DNA of 64,000 bases, from NCBI RefSeq assembly GCF_900187025.1, contig NZ_LT906478.1, forward strand, positions 914,001-978,000, in the 5' to 3' direction. The notes under the pieces were generated by a model. It was not told the DNA's origin, ran no database searches, and saw nothing but the letters and a program-made list of their open reading frames with translations. Position 1 is the first letter of the stretch; every line of letters begins with the position of its first letter. The position numbers and the translations under genes are program-made. This DNA is from Listeria ivanovii subsp. ivanovii. GTDB lineage: Bacteria; Bacillota; Bacilli; Lactobacillales; Listeriaceae. Below, in pieces: positions 51,108 to 60,693 of this stretch.

Positions 51108-52292
51108 TTAAAAATTAATTTTATCTAAAATACCTGAGAATATCAGGAATCCGAAACAAACAAAATGGAATGTAATGATGACACTAATTACATAAGTCAC
51201 CTTGTTTTTTGGATAAATTTTATGTTTCTTATTGAATCTTTCGAAAAGGTCAAATCCAACAATAAGAGTTGCTTGATAAAGACCGTAAACGATGTAATAC
51301 CAGTGAAGGCCGTGCCATACACCCATGATGAAAAAGTTAACAAAATAGGCTAAGTAGGCGATAGTAAATTTACTTTTAAACCATTTCTTTTTAGTTATCC
51401 AAAAGACAAAACGCATGAATACATAATCTCGGAACCAGAAAGAAAGCGTCATATGCCAACGATTCCAAAATTCTTTAATATTTCGTGCTGCAAATGGTTT
51501 GTTAAAGTTCATGGGGGGTTGAATACCTAACAAGTAACTAACACCGACTGCAAAGGCACTATAACCAGCAAAGTCAAAAAATAGATACATACTATAGGCA
51601 TACATATAACCGAATAAACTTAAATTTGTATCAACATGATGCGTAATCGAAAAATCTAGTGGAACAACGAAATGTTTATTCACTAAGTATGCAATGATGA
51701 ATTTATAGAGAAACCCAAGAAAAATAAGGAATATTCCTCGGTTAAGTAAATCTAAATAAGCTTCTTTACTAGGTGGATTATCGACATCTTTTTTGAAGCG
51801 ACGGAAACGATCAATTGGACCGGATGAAATAGTTGGGAAGAATAGTAAGAAATGAACAAAATCCCATGCGTTGTACTGCTTAATTAAGTTATCGCGTATT
51901 TCAATAATCATTTGAGCTGCTTTAAAAGTTAAGTACGATATCCCTAGGAAACCAACCATTGTAACATGATCTCCTAAAATTGGTACGACTTTAGATACAA
52001 TTAACGGAAGAATCGAGAGGATCACAGCGATAACGAATACGCCGCCGTGATTCTTCTTTCGTTCTTGCCGATAATGAAAGTAAAGTCGAACAAGTGCAAG
52101 TTGCCAAAAGACGAAGAAAATGAATGTAATAGCTTGGATGGTACTTGCTGAGAATAAAAAGTATAAAAATAAGAGTGTGACAAAAGCATTATAAATCGGT
52201 AATCTCTTTCCTAACAAACCAGCTATAATGATAGGAAGTAAAAAGAGGATAAGTACACCAAAATAAAGAATTGTACCGTACGGTGTGCTCAC
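51108..52292 (-). CDS. dltB: D-alanyl transfer protein DltB (MBOAT family)
   Basis: 394 residues from GTG at 52292, overlapping the dltA stop by four bases (GTGA). About eleven membrane helices surround the MBOAT tunnel with FWNRWHMTLSFWFRDYV and the catalytic His in VNFFIMGVWHGLHWYYIVYG. DltB takes D-alanine from DltC in the cytoplasm to the outside, where DltX and DltD continue the relay to lipoteichoic acid. Confidence 0.96.
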   Translation of the reverse strand: MSTPYGTILYFGVLILFLLPIIIAGLLGKRLPIYNAFVTLLFLYFLFSASTIQAITFIFFVFWQLALVRLYFHYRQERKKNHGGVFVIAVILSILPLIVSKVVPILGDHVTMVGFLGISYLTFKAAQMIIEIRDNLIKQYNAWDFVHFLLFFPTISSGPIDRFRRFKKDVDNPPSKEAYLDLLNRGIFLIFLGFLYKFIIAYLVNKHFVVPLDFSITHHVDTNLSLFGYMYAYSMYLFFDFAGYSAFAVGVSYLLGIQPPMNFNKPFAARNIKEFWNRWHMTLSFWFRDYVFMRFVFWITKKKWFKSKFTIAYLAYFVNFFIMGVWHGLHWYYIVYGLYQATLIVGFDLFERFNKKHKIYPKNKVTYVISVIITFHFVCFGFLIFSGILDKINF

Positions 52293-53821
52293 TTGTTAAC
52301 CTCGTTATGCAGCATTTTACGATCAATTTTGCCATTCATTGTAAGTGGAAATTCTGTCTTGTAAATCCATTTCCTTGGAATCATATATGCTGGCATAAAT
52401 TCTTTTAGTTCATTTTTGATTGCTGCACTTAGCTGGTATTCTTTTTCGAAATTGTTAGGAGAAGGGATGACCTGAGCGACCAACATTTCTACTTTATCGT
52501 CTTTCATTTTAGGAATAATCGCGCAGTTATTAATTAAACTAACCTTCTTTAGATTGTTTTCAATATCTTCCAGTTCAATTCGATAACCATGTAGCTTAAT
52601 TTGGAAATCAAGGCGTCCTTGGAAAAAGAGATAACCGTCTTTGATTAAGCCTGAATCGCCTGTGTGATAAGCTTGGTAACCGTTATAATCAAAGAATACT
52701 TGGTCCGTTTTTTCTGGTTCATTTAAATACCCCTTAGAAACACTTGCGCCGATAAGGATGATTTCCCCTTTTTGACCATCTGGAACTAATTCACCAGTTT
52801 CTTGATCTACAATGTGAAGTCTCATATCAGGTTTAATGATACCAAGTGGTAGGCTCGGATAAGCGTCTAAAAGTTCACGTGTGATTTTTACTTGTGTCAC
52901 AGCAACAGTTGCTTCTGTAGGTCCATACGTGTTGTAAATCGCTGCATCTGGAAAGCGGTCTAGAAGTTCATAGGCAGTTTTCTTTGCAAGAACTTCACCA
53001 CAGAATAAAAAGCGGCTTAAATTTGGATTATTTTCTTGATTGAAATTTGGGTCTAACAAGCATAAATCTGCAAACGAAGGCGTAGAAACCCATACGTCAA
53101 AGTTTTGTGCCGAAATTTCATGATATAAGTCTTTCATATTAGAAGTGATATTTTTATCTAGTGGTACAAGTGTTCCTCCTGAAAGTAGACACGGATATAA
53201 ATCCATCACTGACAAATCAAACGAAAATGGTGCTTGATTTAAAAAGCGAAGTCCTTGCTTTAAAGAAAAATCTTGTAATATCCAGTTGCTGAAACTAACT
53301 AGATTATTTTGACTAATTTGAACGCCTTTTGGATTACCAGTGCTTCCAGAAGTATAAATAATATAGTAATTATCATCATTTTTTACACATGCCTCTGAGT
53401 TTGGTACTTCATCTAAGTGATTTTGTAAGGAATCCACTAATTTTTCGGTACTTAAAACTGGGCAATCTGTAATGCTCAAGCTACTTGGTAATTTTTCTGT
53501 GCAAATAAATAGTGCTGGATTTGACGCTTTTTTGATTTGTTCGATTCGTTCAACAGGCATCGAAACATCAACAGGTACATAAGCTCTACCTGATTTGATA
53601 GCACCTAAAAATGAGATAATCATTAGTGGCGACATATGTCCGTAAACGATAACCGGTTTTTCTTTATCCGTTGTTACATTTTTTAGTAAAAAGGAAGCAA
53701 GTGCATCCGATTGGCGCTTCAATTCTTTATAGGAAAGACGTGTTCCAGCGTATTCATAGCAAGGGAAATCTGGTGTCTTTTCTGCCCATGCATCAATTCT
53801 CTCTATAATACTTGTGGTCAT
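52289..53821 (-). CDS. dltA: D-alanine-D-alanyl carrier protein ligase DltA
   Basis: 510 residues from ATG at 53821, the established length; an ATG 15 bases earlier would add five residues. Adenylation domain enzyme with YYIIYTSGSTGNPKGVQIS (P-loop), YNTYGPTEATVAV, YHTGDSGL and the C-terminal MNGKIDRK with its lysine. It activates D-alanine with ATP and loads it on DltC. In Listeria the dlt operon is activated by VirR, from literature memory; I did not resolve a VirR site in the upstream gap. Confidence 0.96.
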   Translation of the reverse strand: MTTSIIERIDAWAEKTPDFPCYEYAGTRLSYKELKRQSDALASFLLKNVTTDKEKPVIVYGHMSPLMIISFLGAIKSGRAYVPVDVSMPVERIEQIKKASNPALFICTEKLPSSLSITDCPVLSTEKLVDSLQNHLDEVPNSEACVKNDDNYYIIYTSGSTGNPKGVQISQNNLVSFSNWILQDFSLKQGLRFLNQAPFSFDLSVMDLYPCLLSGGTLVPLDKNITSNMKDLYHEISAQNFDVWVSTPSFADLCLLDPNFNQENNPNLSRFLFCGEVLAKKTAYELLDRFPDAAIYNTYGPTEATVAVTQVKITRELLDAYPSLPLGIIKPDMRLHIVDQETGELVPDGQKGEIILIGASVSKGYLNEPEKTDQVFFDYNGYQAYHTGDSGLIKDGYLFFQGRLDFQIKLHGYRIELEDIENNLKKVSLINNCAIIPKMKDDKVEMLVAQVIPSPNNFEKEYQLSAAIKNELKEFMPAYMIPRKWIYKTEFPLTMNGKIDRKMLHNEVNK

Positions 53822-53857
53822 TATTGATATTCCCATTCTTAAACAGTCCTTTCTTTT

Positions 53858-54004
53858 TTAAAATTCATTGTAAATAAATTTTGCGCCTTCAGGGTTTTTG
53901 AAGCCATAAAACCACAGTAATCCAAGCAATATTGCAAAATAGAAACAAGTCTTTAAAGTAAAAATAGTTGCTGGATGATGCAGAAATAGTTTTATTTTAT
54001 TCAT
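53858..54004 (-). CDS. dltX: DltX, small membrane protein of the dlt operon
   Basis: 48 residues from ATG at 54004 after GAGGTGG. MNKIKLFLHHPATIFTLK is followed by one helix (about 19-34) and a C-terminal end FIYNEF. This matches the DltX family, required for D-alanylation, whose C-terminal Tyr motif contacts DltB/DltD and has been proposed to carry the D-alanyl group. It is the first dlt gene, 36 bases before dltA. Missed easily because of its length. Confidence 0.93.
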   Translation of the reverse strand: MNKIKLFLHHPATIFTLKTCFYFAILLGLLWFYGFKNPEGAKFIYNEF

Positions 54005-54210
54005 AAATCCACCTCATTATTATTTCATTTCTGTAACAAATATTAAAAATAAGTCCTTAATACTTAGTTTACTGTAATACATTTGACTCGAAATGTCTAA
54101 TTACAATTTTGTAAGGTTGAAATAATTTACTTGTTTTGAGTTTAAAAAAAGTAAGTGTATAATAAAAACATAGATAATTGAGTGCTTTTCGGAAAGAATG
54201 GAGGTGGAAA

Positions 54211-54885
54211 ATGGTGAATCAGAAAAAAATTGCTGGAGAAAAAGCCTGTGAATGGATTAAACCTGGAATGGTGGTTGGACTTGGGACCGGAAGTACGGTT
54301 TATTATACGATTGAGAAATTAGGCGAAATGGTACAAGCTGGTTTAAATATTATTGGTGTTGCTACCTCTGAACAAACAGCGGAGCAAGCTAGAAAATCGG
54401 GAATTCCTTTGAAATCGTTAAATGATGTACTGGAAATAGATGTAACGATTGATGGGGCAGATGAAGTAGATAGGGAATTTCAAGGGATAAAAGGTGGAGG
54501 CGGTGCGCTTTTACGTGAAAAAATGGTCGCAGAAGCTAGTTTGTTGAATATCTGGGTAGTTGGTGAAGATAAGCTAGTTCCAACGCTTGGGAAGTTTCCG
54601 TTGCCTCTAGAAGTAATTCCATTTGGGTGGAAACAAGTCAAACGAACCCTTGAAAAAGAAGGAGTTCAAACTAAGTTGCGTAAACAAAACGATGATGAGA
54701 TTTATCAAACTAATAACGGTAATTATATTTTAGATATTATCAACCAAACCTTTTCTAACCCTATAAAGTGGCAAGAAAAATTAACGCAAATTCCAGGTGT
54801 TGTGGAGCAGGGGTTATTTTTAAATTATGTAGATATTGTTATTTGTGGAAGAGAAAACGGTGAGATAGAAGTTATAAAAAAATAG
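54211..54885 (+). CDS. rpiA: Ribose-5-phosphate isomerase A
   Basis: 224 residues from ATG 54211 behind GGAGGTGG; an earlier start at 54178 has no ribosome site. It interconverts ribose-5-phosphate and ribulose-5-phosphate in the pentose phosphate pathway. Family motifs: GLGTGSTVYYTIEKL, DVTIDGADEVD (active Asp pair), GGGGALLREKMVA with the catalytic Glu region, and PLEVIPFGW. Single gene, divergent from dlt. Confidence 0.96.
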   Translation: MVNQKKIAGEKACEWIKPGMVVGLGTGSTVYYTIEKLGEMVQAGLNIIGVATSEQTAEQARKSGIPLKSLNDVLEIDVTIDGADEVDREFQGIKGGGGALLREKMVAEASLLNIWVVGEDKLVPTLGKFPLPLEVIPFGWKQVKRTLEKEGVQTKLRKQNDDEIYQTNNGNYILDIINQTFSNPIKWQEKLTQIPGVVEQGLFLNYVDIVICGRENGEIEVIKK

Positions 54886-54920
54886 TTATTTCTTCCATTA
54901 TAGAAGAAATAACTATTTTT
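54883..54920. terminator. Bidirectional terminator after rpiA
   Basis: TAGTTATTTCTTC (54883-54895) pairs perfectly with GAAGAAATAACTA (54903-54915), A tract left and T6 right. The GNAT gene stops at its right edge. Confidence 0.92.
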
Positions 54921-55354
54921 TATGATAATATTTTTTTCATTTCTTTGTGTTCGATATCTGCATCTAGGAAAACATCAGAACAAGTTTCGTAGCCAAGTTT
55001 TTCGTAAAAGGGGATGGCGGTTAACTGGGCGCCGAGTTTTAGCTTTGTTAAGCCACGATCTCTTGCTTCCAGTTCGATAGCTTCCATAATTCTGCGGCCA
55101 CTCCCTGTACCACGAGCGATTTTTTGTGTACAAATACGCTCGACTTTACCGTAGCCATCTTGCTCGCGAAATCTACCTGTTGCAAGTGGAATACCATCGT
55201 CTGAATAATCAACAAACATAACAACCGAGTCCATTTCATCAAATTCGTCCCATTCTAGCGCTGGATCCACCTGTTGCTCAACAACAAAAACATCATTTCT
55301 AATTTTTAAGGCGGCTTGTTTACCGATTTGATCTGTTACTTTCTTTACTGTCAA
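54920..55354 (-). CDS. GNAT acetyltransferase (YjcF/ElaA-like)
   Basis: 144 residues from TTG at 55354, nine bases after AAAGGA; a GTG at 55378 overlaps the upstream stop. GNAT fold with KIRNDVFVVEQQVDPALEWDE at the start, VERICTQKIARGTGSGRRIME (acetyl-CoA loop RGTGSGR) and LGAQLTAIPFYEKLGYE. It resembles B. subtilis YjcF. The substrate is unknown. It follows the esterase gene, as yjcF and yjcH are neighbours in B. subtilis; yjcG, found between them there, is missing here. Confidence 0.88.
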   Translation of the reverse strand: MTVKKVTDQIGKQAALKIRNDVFVVEQQVDPALEWDEFDEMDSVVMFVDYSDDGIPLATGRFREQDGYGKVERICTQKIARGTGSGRRIMEAIELEARDRGLTKLKLGAQLTAIPFYEKLGYETCSDVFLDADIEHKEMKKILS

Positions 55355-55370
55355 TTTGTTTCGTCCTTTC

Positions 55371-56123
55371 TTATGCACGCATGCTTTCTAAGTCAAATGT
55401 ATTCACTGGAAGCATAAATTGAAGTGATTCTTTGATGAAAGGCTGCCAGTATTTCCAGCGATGATCGCCATTAAATATATGGAAATAATAATCAAACCCT
55501 CGTGAAGTTAAAATTTGCTCTAATGATTTATTTGGTGAAAGAAAATCAAGCACTTCATTGCCAGTTGTTTCGACAGCGGTTTCTTGGTCACCAATAATAT
55601 GATAAATTTTTACTTTAGAAGAATCTGCTTTTTCTGCTAGCGTTAGCATTGCCTCATCTACATAAGGAGAATGTAAAATAACATTGCCGAATGTGAAAGG
55701 GAATAGTAGTGCTGCTTTTAATGAGACAGATGCTCCTAGGGAATCACCCATTAGGAATCTACTTGTTGGCATTTGGAAAGAAGGAAAGCGTTCTTCGAGA
55801 TAAGGAACGAGTTCAAATGCTAAGAATCTTATATAGGCATTATTTTGTTTGCCGTCCGGATGATATTTTTCACGGCGATCCATTACGTTTTTGTAAGGAA
55901 TACCAATGAAAATGGCCTTTTGAATTTGTTCTGTAAGCGCGAGTTCTTCGGATTGTCGAGCTAATTTACCGAATTGAAAATAATCTTTGCCATCTTGAAC
56001 GATAAAGAGCGGGTATTTGTATAATGGAGAAAAATCTGGTGGTAAGCAAATAATTAAGTCCAATTCCTCTCCTAGCGTTTTACTATAAAATTTCTCATCG
56101 AACATTTTGTGAGCTGTCATTTT
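55371..56123 (-). CDS. Esterase, D-family/YjcH-like
   Basis: 250 residues from ATG at 56123, eight bases after AAAGGAG. Alpha/beta hydrolase of the putative esterase (PF00756) family: KYPLFIVQDGKDYFQFGKLARQ at the start, the nucleophile elbow FLMGDSLGASVSLKAAL (Ser in GDSLG), and a catalytic His late in FNGDHRWKYW. Cytoplasmic; the substrate is unknown, YjcH-like. It is upstream of the GNAT gene in a two-gene operon. Confidence 0.88.
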   Translation of the reverse strand, partial: KMTAHKMFDEKFYSKTLGEELDLIICLPPDFSPLYKYPLFIVQDGKDYFQFGKLARQSEELALTEQIQKAIFIGIPYKNVMDRREKYHPDGKQNNAYIRFLAFELVPYLEERFPSFQMPTSRFLMGDSLGASVSLKAALLFPFTFGNVILHSPYVDEAMLTLAEKADSSKVKIYHIIGDQETAVETTGNEVLDFLSPNKSLEQILTSRGFDYYFHIFNGDHRWKYWQPFIKESLQFMLPVNTFDLESMRA

Positions 56124-56338
56124 CATTCTCTCCTTTCTTGAAATCATTCCTTCTAAGATGATTGTTTTTTGAAAAGTTACTCTATTTTAGCATGAATCTG
56201 ATAAAAAGAAAGAACATTTTGCCTATTTATGGAAAAAAACTTTTCTTTTATTATATCATCACTGCAATATTACTGTTTAATATGCTATACTGGAACGTAC
56301 AATAATTCAGTTTTAACGATAGAAAGTGGGGATTTTGA

Positions 56339-57358
56339 ATGAGTAAAGATATTGACTGGAGCAATTTAGGATTTAGTTATATTAAGACGGACAAACGTTA
56401 CATTTCTTATTGGAAGGACGGAGAATGGGACGAAGGTACGTTAACGGAAGATAATACACTACATATTAGTGAAGGTTCGACAGCGCTTCATTACGGACAA
56501 CAATGTTTTGAAGGTTTAAAAGCTTATCGTTGCAAGGATGGTTCGATTAATCTTTTCCGCCCAGATCGTAATGCTGCTCGAATTCAAAAAAGCTGTGAGC
56601 GTTTATTAATGCCATATATCCCAACAGAAAAATTTATTGATGCTTGTATGCAAGTAGTTCGGGCAAATGAAGAGTTCGTACCACCTTATGGTTCAGGCGC
56701 AACACTTTATTTACGTCCTTTTGTTATCGGTGTGGGAGATAATATTGGAGTTCATGCGGCACCGGAATATATTTTCTCGATTTTTTGTTCACCAGTAGGA
56801 CCCTATTTCAAAGGTGGCATGGCTCCGACGAACTTTATTGTTTCTGATTATGACCGTGCCGCTCCAAATGGAACAGGTGCAGCAAAAGTTGGTGGCAACT
56901 ATGCCGCTAGTTTATTGCCAGGAAAAAATGCACAAGCTCGTAATTTTGGTGATTGTATTTATCTTGATCCAGCAACACATACGAAAATTGAAGAAGTAGG
57001 GGCAGCAAATTTCTTTGGTATTACAAAAGAGGATAAATTTGTCACACCATATTCTCCTTCGATTCTACCAAGTATTACAAAATATTCGTTGCTTTATCTT
57101 GCAGAGCACCGGTTAGGGCTTGAAGTAGAAGAAGGCGATGTATTTATTGATAAACTAGATGACTTCAAAGAGGCTGGAGCATGCGGGACAGCTGCTGTTA
57201 TTACACCAATTGGCGGGATTCAAACGAAAGATGATTTCCACGTTTTCTACAGTGAAACAGAAGTAGGCCCGATAACTAAAAGACTATTTGATGAACTTTC
57301 CGGAATTCAATTTGGAGATATAGAAGCTCCGGAAAATTGGATTTATAAAGTAAAATAA
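56339..57358 (+). CDS. ilvE: Branched-chain amino acid aminotransferase IlvE
   Basis: 339 residues, fold-type IV PLP enzyme. The catalytic lysine is in [16 protein letters not shown], with [19 protein letters not shown] at the start and [15 protein letters not shown] late. It moves amino groups between glutamate and the keto acids of Leu, Ile and Val; in Listeria this also feeds branched-chain fatty acid synthesis. ATG 56339 follows AAAGTGGGG. Single gene with TATACT at 56286-56291. Control by CodY is likely but no clear site is seen. Confidence 0.95.
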   Translation: MSKDIDWSNLGFSYIKTDKRYISYWKDGEWDEGTLTEDNTLHISEGSTALHYGQQCFEGLKAYRCKDGSINLFRPDRNAARIQKSCERLLMPYIPTEKFIDACMQVVRANEEFVPPYGSGATLYLRPFVIGVGDNIGVHAAPEYIFSIFCSPVGPYFKGGMAPTNFIVSDYDRAAPNGTGAAKVGGNYAASLLPGKNAQARNFGDCIYLDPATHTKIEEVGAANFFGITKEDKFVTPYSPSILPSITKYSLLYLAEHRLGLEVEEGDVFIDKLDDFKEAGACGTAAVITPIGGIQTKDDFHVFYSETEVGPITKRLFDELSGIQFGDIEAPENWIYKVK

Positions 57359-57365
57359 CAAGAAA

Positions 57366-57402
57366 CAGGGTTGACTCAAAATGATGAGCCAACCCTGCTT
57401 TT
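57366..57402. terminator. Terminator between ilvE and the DHA2 exporter gene
   Basis: CAGGGTTGACTCA (57366-57378) pairs with TGAGCCAACCCTG (57385-57397) with one mismatch, then CTTTTAATTTT. Confidence 0.82.
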
Positions 57403-58876
57403 AATTTTCACCAGATATATGTTTTTTTGGTAAGATGAAATGTAAAATATAACTAACAATACAACAAGCGAACATTACCCAGAAAACCATATGAAGTCCA
57501 TTATATAAAATGTCTCGAAGTGGTCCAATTATGTCAGCACTAACATTACCAGAAGTTTGTGGGCTAATTAGTTGGTTTAAATTGCTACGATTCACTTCAC
57601 TACCAGCAGTTTCGCGGAATTGGCTTGTCAGTACAGAATTAAAAATTGTTCCGAATACTGCTACACCGATCGTTTGTCCAACTGTTCTAAAAAGTGTATT
57701 CGATGCAGTGGCAATCCCAGTTTGAAATCTTGGAACTGCATCTTGCACAGTAACCGTTGTTGTTGTAAAAATAATTCCAAAGCCAAATCCCATAAATGCG
57801 CTATTTAAATAGAAGAAGATATCATTAGTTGTAGCCGGGAATAGGGCGAGTATCAGTCCACTCATAGCGGTAATCAATACACCAATACCTACAGTGTGGC
57901 GATTTCCAAGTGTCATTAATAGTTTTCCACCGATGAAAGAACCTATAATCCAGGTAACTGATAGTGGTGCAAGCATAAAGCCAGCAATGGTTGCGCCATG
58001 TCCAAGCATTCCTTGTGCCCACATCGGAATATAAACATTAATTCCAATCAAGAAGGCACTAATTAAGAACCCGATTAAGTTACCAATTAAAACGACTGGA
58101 TTCTTAAATAAAACAAATGGCATAATCGGATCTTTGGCCCGCTTTTCGACAAAATAAAAAGCAATAAATAATAAAATAGAAACAACAAACAAGATGATAA
58201 CGAGCGGTTCTGTCCAGTTGAGTGATTCACCAGCTCGCTGTAAGGCAAATAATAATCCGAGTAACGCCACCGTAAATAGTGAAGCTCCGAGATAATCAAT
58301 CGGTAGTTTCACATGCTCGACACTTTCACGTAAGTATAGTAAAACGAGTACGATAGTCAAAAGTCCAATAGGTACATTGATAAAGAATATCCAGTGCCAA
58401 GAGAGTTGATCAACTAAAAAGCCACCAACTAGTGGTCCGAATACACCTGCTATACCCCAAGCAGAACCCATGAATCCAAGTACTTTGGCTCGTTTTTCAA
58501 ATGGATATACGTCCGCAATAATCGTCATTGTTGAAGGCAAGATCCCTCCTGCACCAATACCTTGAATTGCGCGAAAAATAATTAATTGTTCCATATTTTG
58601 TGCAAATCCACAAAGCGATGAACCAATGATAAAAATAATTGTCGCAATCACAAAAATATTTTTTCGTCCATATAAATCAGACAGTTTTCCGTAAATCGGA
58701 ACCGTCACTGCCGATGTTAGCAAATAAACAGAAAAAATCCAGTTCATTAACTCTATGCCGTCCAACTGACTTACAATCGTTGGCATCGCGGTGCTCACGA
58801 TGGTACCTTCAATAGCTGCCATAAATGTGGCTACAAATACGGCGATGGTAACGGCTTTCACTTTTGTTTGTTCCAA
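57401..58876 (-). CDS. MFS multidrug exporter, DHA2 family (14 helices)
   Basis: 491 residues from TTG at 58876 after GGGAGGGAA. Fourteen predicted helices. Motifs are FMAAIEGTIVSTAMPTIV (motif D1), LSDLYGRKN (motif A), AIQGIGAGGILPSTMTII (motif B) and GSAWGIAGVFGPLVGGFLVD (motif C of antiporters). It exports drugs or antiseptics with protons, in the EmrB/QacA style. No TetR or MarR gene is adjacent. The true substrate is unknown. Confidence 0.9.
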   Translation of the reverse strand: MEQTKVKAVTIAVFVATFMAAIEGTIVSTAMPTIVSQLDGIELMNWIFSVYLLTSAVTVPIYGKLSDLYGRKNIFVIATIIFIIGSSLCGFAQNMEQLIIFRAIQGIGAGGILPSTMTIIADVYPFEKRAKVLGFMGSAWGIAGVFGPLVGGFLVDQLSWHWIFFINVPIGLLTIVLVLLYLRESVEHVKLPIDYLGASLFTVALLGLLFALQRAGESLNWTEPLVIILFVVSILLFIAFYFVEKRAKDPIMPFVLFKNPVVLIGNLIGFLISAFLIGINVYIPMWAQGMLGHGATIAGFMLAPLSVTWIIGSFIGGKLLMTLGNRHTVGIGVLITAMSGLILALFPATTNDIFFYLNSAFMGFGFGIIFTTTTVTVQDAVPRFQTGIATASNTLFRTVGQTIGVAVFGTIFNSVLTSQFRETAGSEVNRSNLNQLISPQTSGNVSADIIGPLRDILYNGLHMVFWVMFACCIVSYILHFILPKKHISGEN

Positions 58877-59017
58877 AAAATTCCCTCCCTTTTCGTCTAC
58901 CGAATTATAGCATAGAAAAGAAGTAAATTGGAAAAAAACTTAATCCTAAGAAATGCACTTCAAACAGATAAGCGCTATAATATAATAGATAAAAGTGAAC
59001 TAAAAGGAGGAGTTTTT

Positions 59018-60070
59018 TTGAGTTACGAACCAAATACAAATAAAACAATGCAAAAAATCAAACAATTAACAGCTATCCCAAGCCCAACTGGAAATACAGG
59101 AAAAATTATCGAAATGATAGCAAGCGAGTTAGATACATCTAACATTACGTATAAATTAAATAATAAGGGTGGTTTGATCGTCACCCTTCCAGGTAAAGAC
59201 ACTACAAAACATCGAATGTTAACCGCTCATGTTGATACGCTTGGTGCAATGGTGAAAGAAATCAAAGCGGATGGTAGACTCCTTTTAAGTTTAATTGGCG
59301 GGTACCGTTTTAATGCTATTGAAGGTGAATATTGTACGATTGAAACAAGTAATGGAGAGTTCTTCAGCGGAACGATTTTGATGCATCAAACTTCTGTTCA
59401 TGTTTATAAAGATGCAGGAACAGCGGAGCGTAATGATAAGAACATGGAAGTTCGCTTAGACGCGCGTGCTTTGGATTCGAATAGTGTTCGTGCACTTGGA
59501 ATAGAAGTAGGTGATTTTGTTTCTTTTGATCCGCGCACACAAATTATTAACGATGAATATATTAAATCTCGCCATTTAGACGACAAAGCGAGTGTCGCCA
59601 TTTTATTACAACTAATTCACTTTATTAATGATAATAATTTAGAATTACCACATACAACCCATTTTTTAATATCTAATAATGAAGAAATCGGTTATGGCGG
59701 AAACTCTAATATTCCAGAAGAAACAGTGGAATATTTGGCGGTAGATATGGGAGCGCTTGGAGACGGTCAAACGTCAGACGAATATACCGTATCCATTTGT
59801 GCAAAAGATGGTAGTGGTCCGTATCACTTAGGTCTAAGAAAACACTTAGTAGAACTTGCTAAAACGAATAATATTGATTATAAGTTGGATATATATCCGT
59901 ATTATGCTTCTGATGCAAGTGCGGCTATAAATGCTGGAAATGATATTATTCATGGCTTAATTGGTCCTGGAGTTGATGCAAGTCACGCATGCGAACGCAC
60001 ACATCGTGATTCGCTTTATCATACAGAAAAGTTAGTCTACGCATATTTATTCTCGAATATATTAAAATAG
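59018..60070 (+). CDS. M42-family aminopeptidase (FrvX/YsdC-like)
   Basis: 350 residues from TTG 59018, seven bases after AAAAGGAGG; the ORF upstream has no ribosome site. Metal-binding motifs: TAHVDTLGAMVKEI, SRHLDDKASVAILL (bridging Asp), ISNNEEIGYGG with the catalytic Glu pair, VDMGALGD and HACERTHRDSLYHTEKL. Co-catalytic metallopeptidase that trims peptides, or a cellulase-like M42 relative. It leads the glutathione peroxidase gene by 12 bases, so the two are one operon. Confidence 0.92.
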   Translation: MSYEPNTNKTMQKIKQLTAIPSPTGNTGKIIEMIASELDTSNITYKLNNKGGLIVTLPGKDTTKHRMLTAHVDTLGAMVKEIKADGRLLLSLIGGYRFNAIEGEYCTIETSNGEFFSGTILMHQTSVHVYKDAGTAERNDKNMEVRLDARALDSNSVRALGIEVGDFVSFDPRTQIINDEYIKSRHLDDKASVAILLQLIHFINDNNLELPHTTHFLISNNEEIGYGGNSNIPEETVEYLAVDMGALGDGQTSDEYTVSICAKDGSGPYHLGLRKHLVELAKTNNIDYKLDIYPYYASDASAAINAGNDIIHGLIGPGVDASHACERTHRDSLYHTEKLVYAYLFSNILK

Positions 60071-60082
60071 GAGGAATTAATC

Positions 60083-60559
60083 ATGAATGTTCACGATTTT
60101 TCTGAAAAAGCGATGAATGGCAAAGATATTTCGCTTAAAGATTATAAAGGAAAAGTGCTATTAATTGTCAACACTGCTAGTAAATGTGGTTTAACACCGC
60201 AGCTAGAAGGACTCGAAGCGATGTACAAAAAACTTGGTGGCGAACATTTTGAGATCCTTGGTTTTCCCTGTAATCAATTTTTGCGTCAAGACCCTGGCAG
60301 CGATGAAGCTATTTTGGAATTTTGCCAAATGAATTATGGTGTAACCTTCCAAATGTTTTCAAAAATAAAAGTAAAAGGGAAGGATGCTACTCCACTCTAC
60401 CAATATTTAACAGAACAAACTGGTGGAAAGAAAGTGGAATGGAATTTTGCTAAATTTTTAATTGATGAAAACGGGGATGTGGTTGAACGTTTCCCTTCAA
60501 AAATGAAACCAGAAGATTTTGAGGATAAAGTTGAGGCACTGGTTGCAAGTGTAAAATAA
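60083..60559 (+). CDS. Glutathione peroxidase family protein (BsaA-like)
   Basis: 158 residues. Thiol peroxidase with the peroxidatic Cys35 in NTASKCGLTPQLEGLEAMY, then GFPCNQFLRQDPG and the Trp of KKVEWNFAKFLID. Bacterial members usually use thioredoxin rather than glutathione to reduce peroxides. ATG 60083 follows AGGAGG. Second gene after the M42 peptidase, closed by a terminator. Confidence 0.94.
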   Translation: MNVHDFSEKAMNGKDISLKDYKGKVLLIVNTASKCGLTPQLEGLEAMYKKLGGEHFEILGFPCNQFLRQDPGSDEAILEFCQMNYGVTFQMFSKIKVKGKDATPLYQYLTEQTGGKKVEWNFAKFLIDENGDVVERFPSKMKPEDFEDKVEALVASVK

Positions 60560-60567
60560 TAAATAGT

Positions 60568-60603
60568 AAAAACTCGGTAGTCACACTATACCGAGTTTTT
60601 TTG
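60568..60603 (+). terminator. Terminator after the glutathione peroxidase gene
   Basis: ACTCGGTA (60572-60579) pairs perfectly with TACCGAGT (60589-60596), A tract before and T7 after. Confidence 0.9.
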
Positions 60604-60642
60604 CATCTTAACGAGGATAAAATGCAAGTTACCAAAATAAGC

Positions 60643-60670
60643 TTGTAGTTTTACTTGGACTATTTATAAT
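60643..60670 (+). promoter_or_regulatory. Candidate promoter of the LytTR-ABC operon
   Basis: TTGTAG (60643-60648), 16-base spacer, TATAAT (60665-60670). AAGTTA (60626) and TAGTTT (60646) are half-site-like repeats about 20 bases apart, the spacing of LytTR target sites. Confidence 0.45.
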
Positions 60671-60693
60671 GAAATAGAGAGGGCGGTGGCTAA

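Noticed and set aside
56290-56335. CodY box before ilvE
   Set aside because: AATAATTCAGTTTTAA differs at several positions from AATTTTCNGAAAATT, so the site is not convincing.
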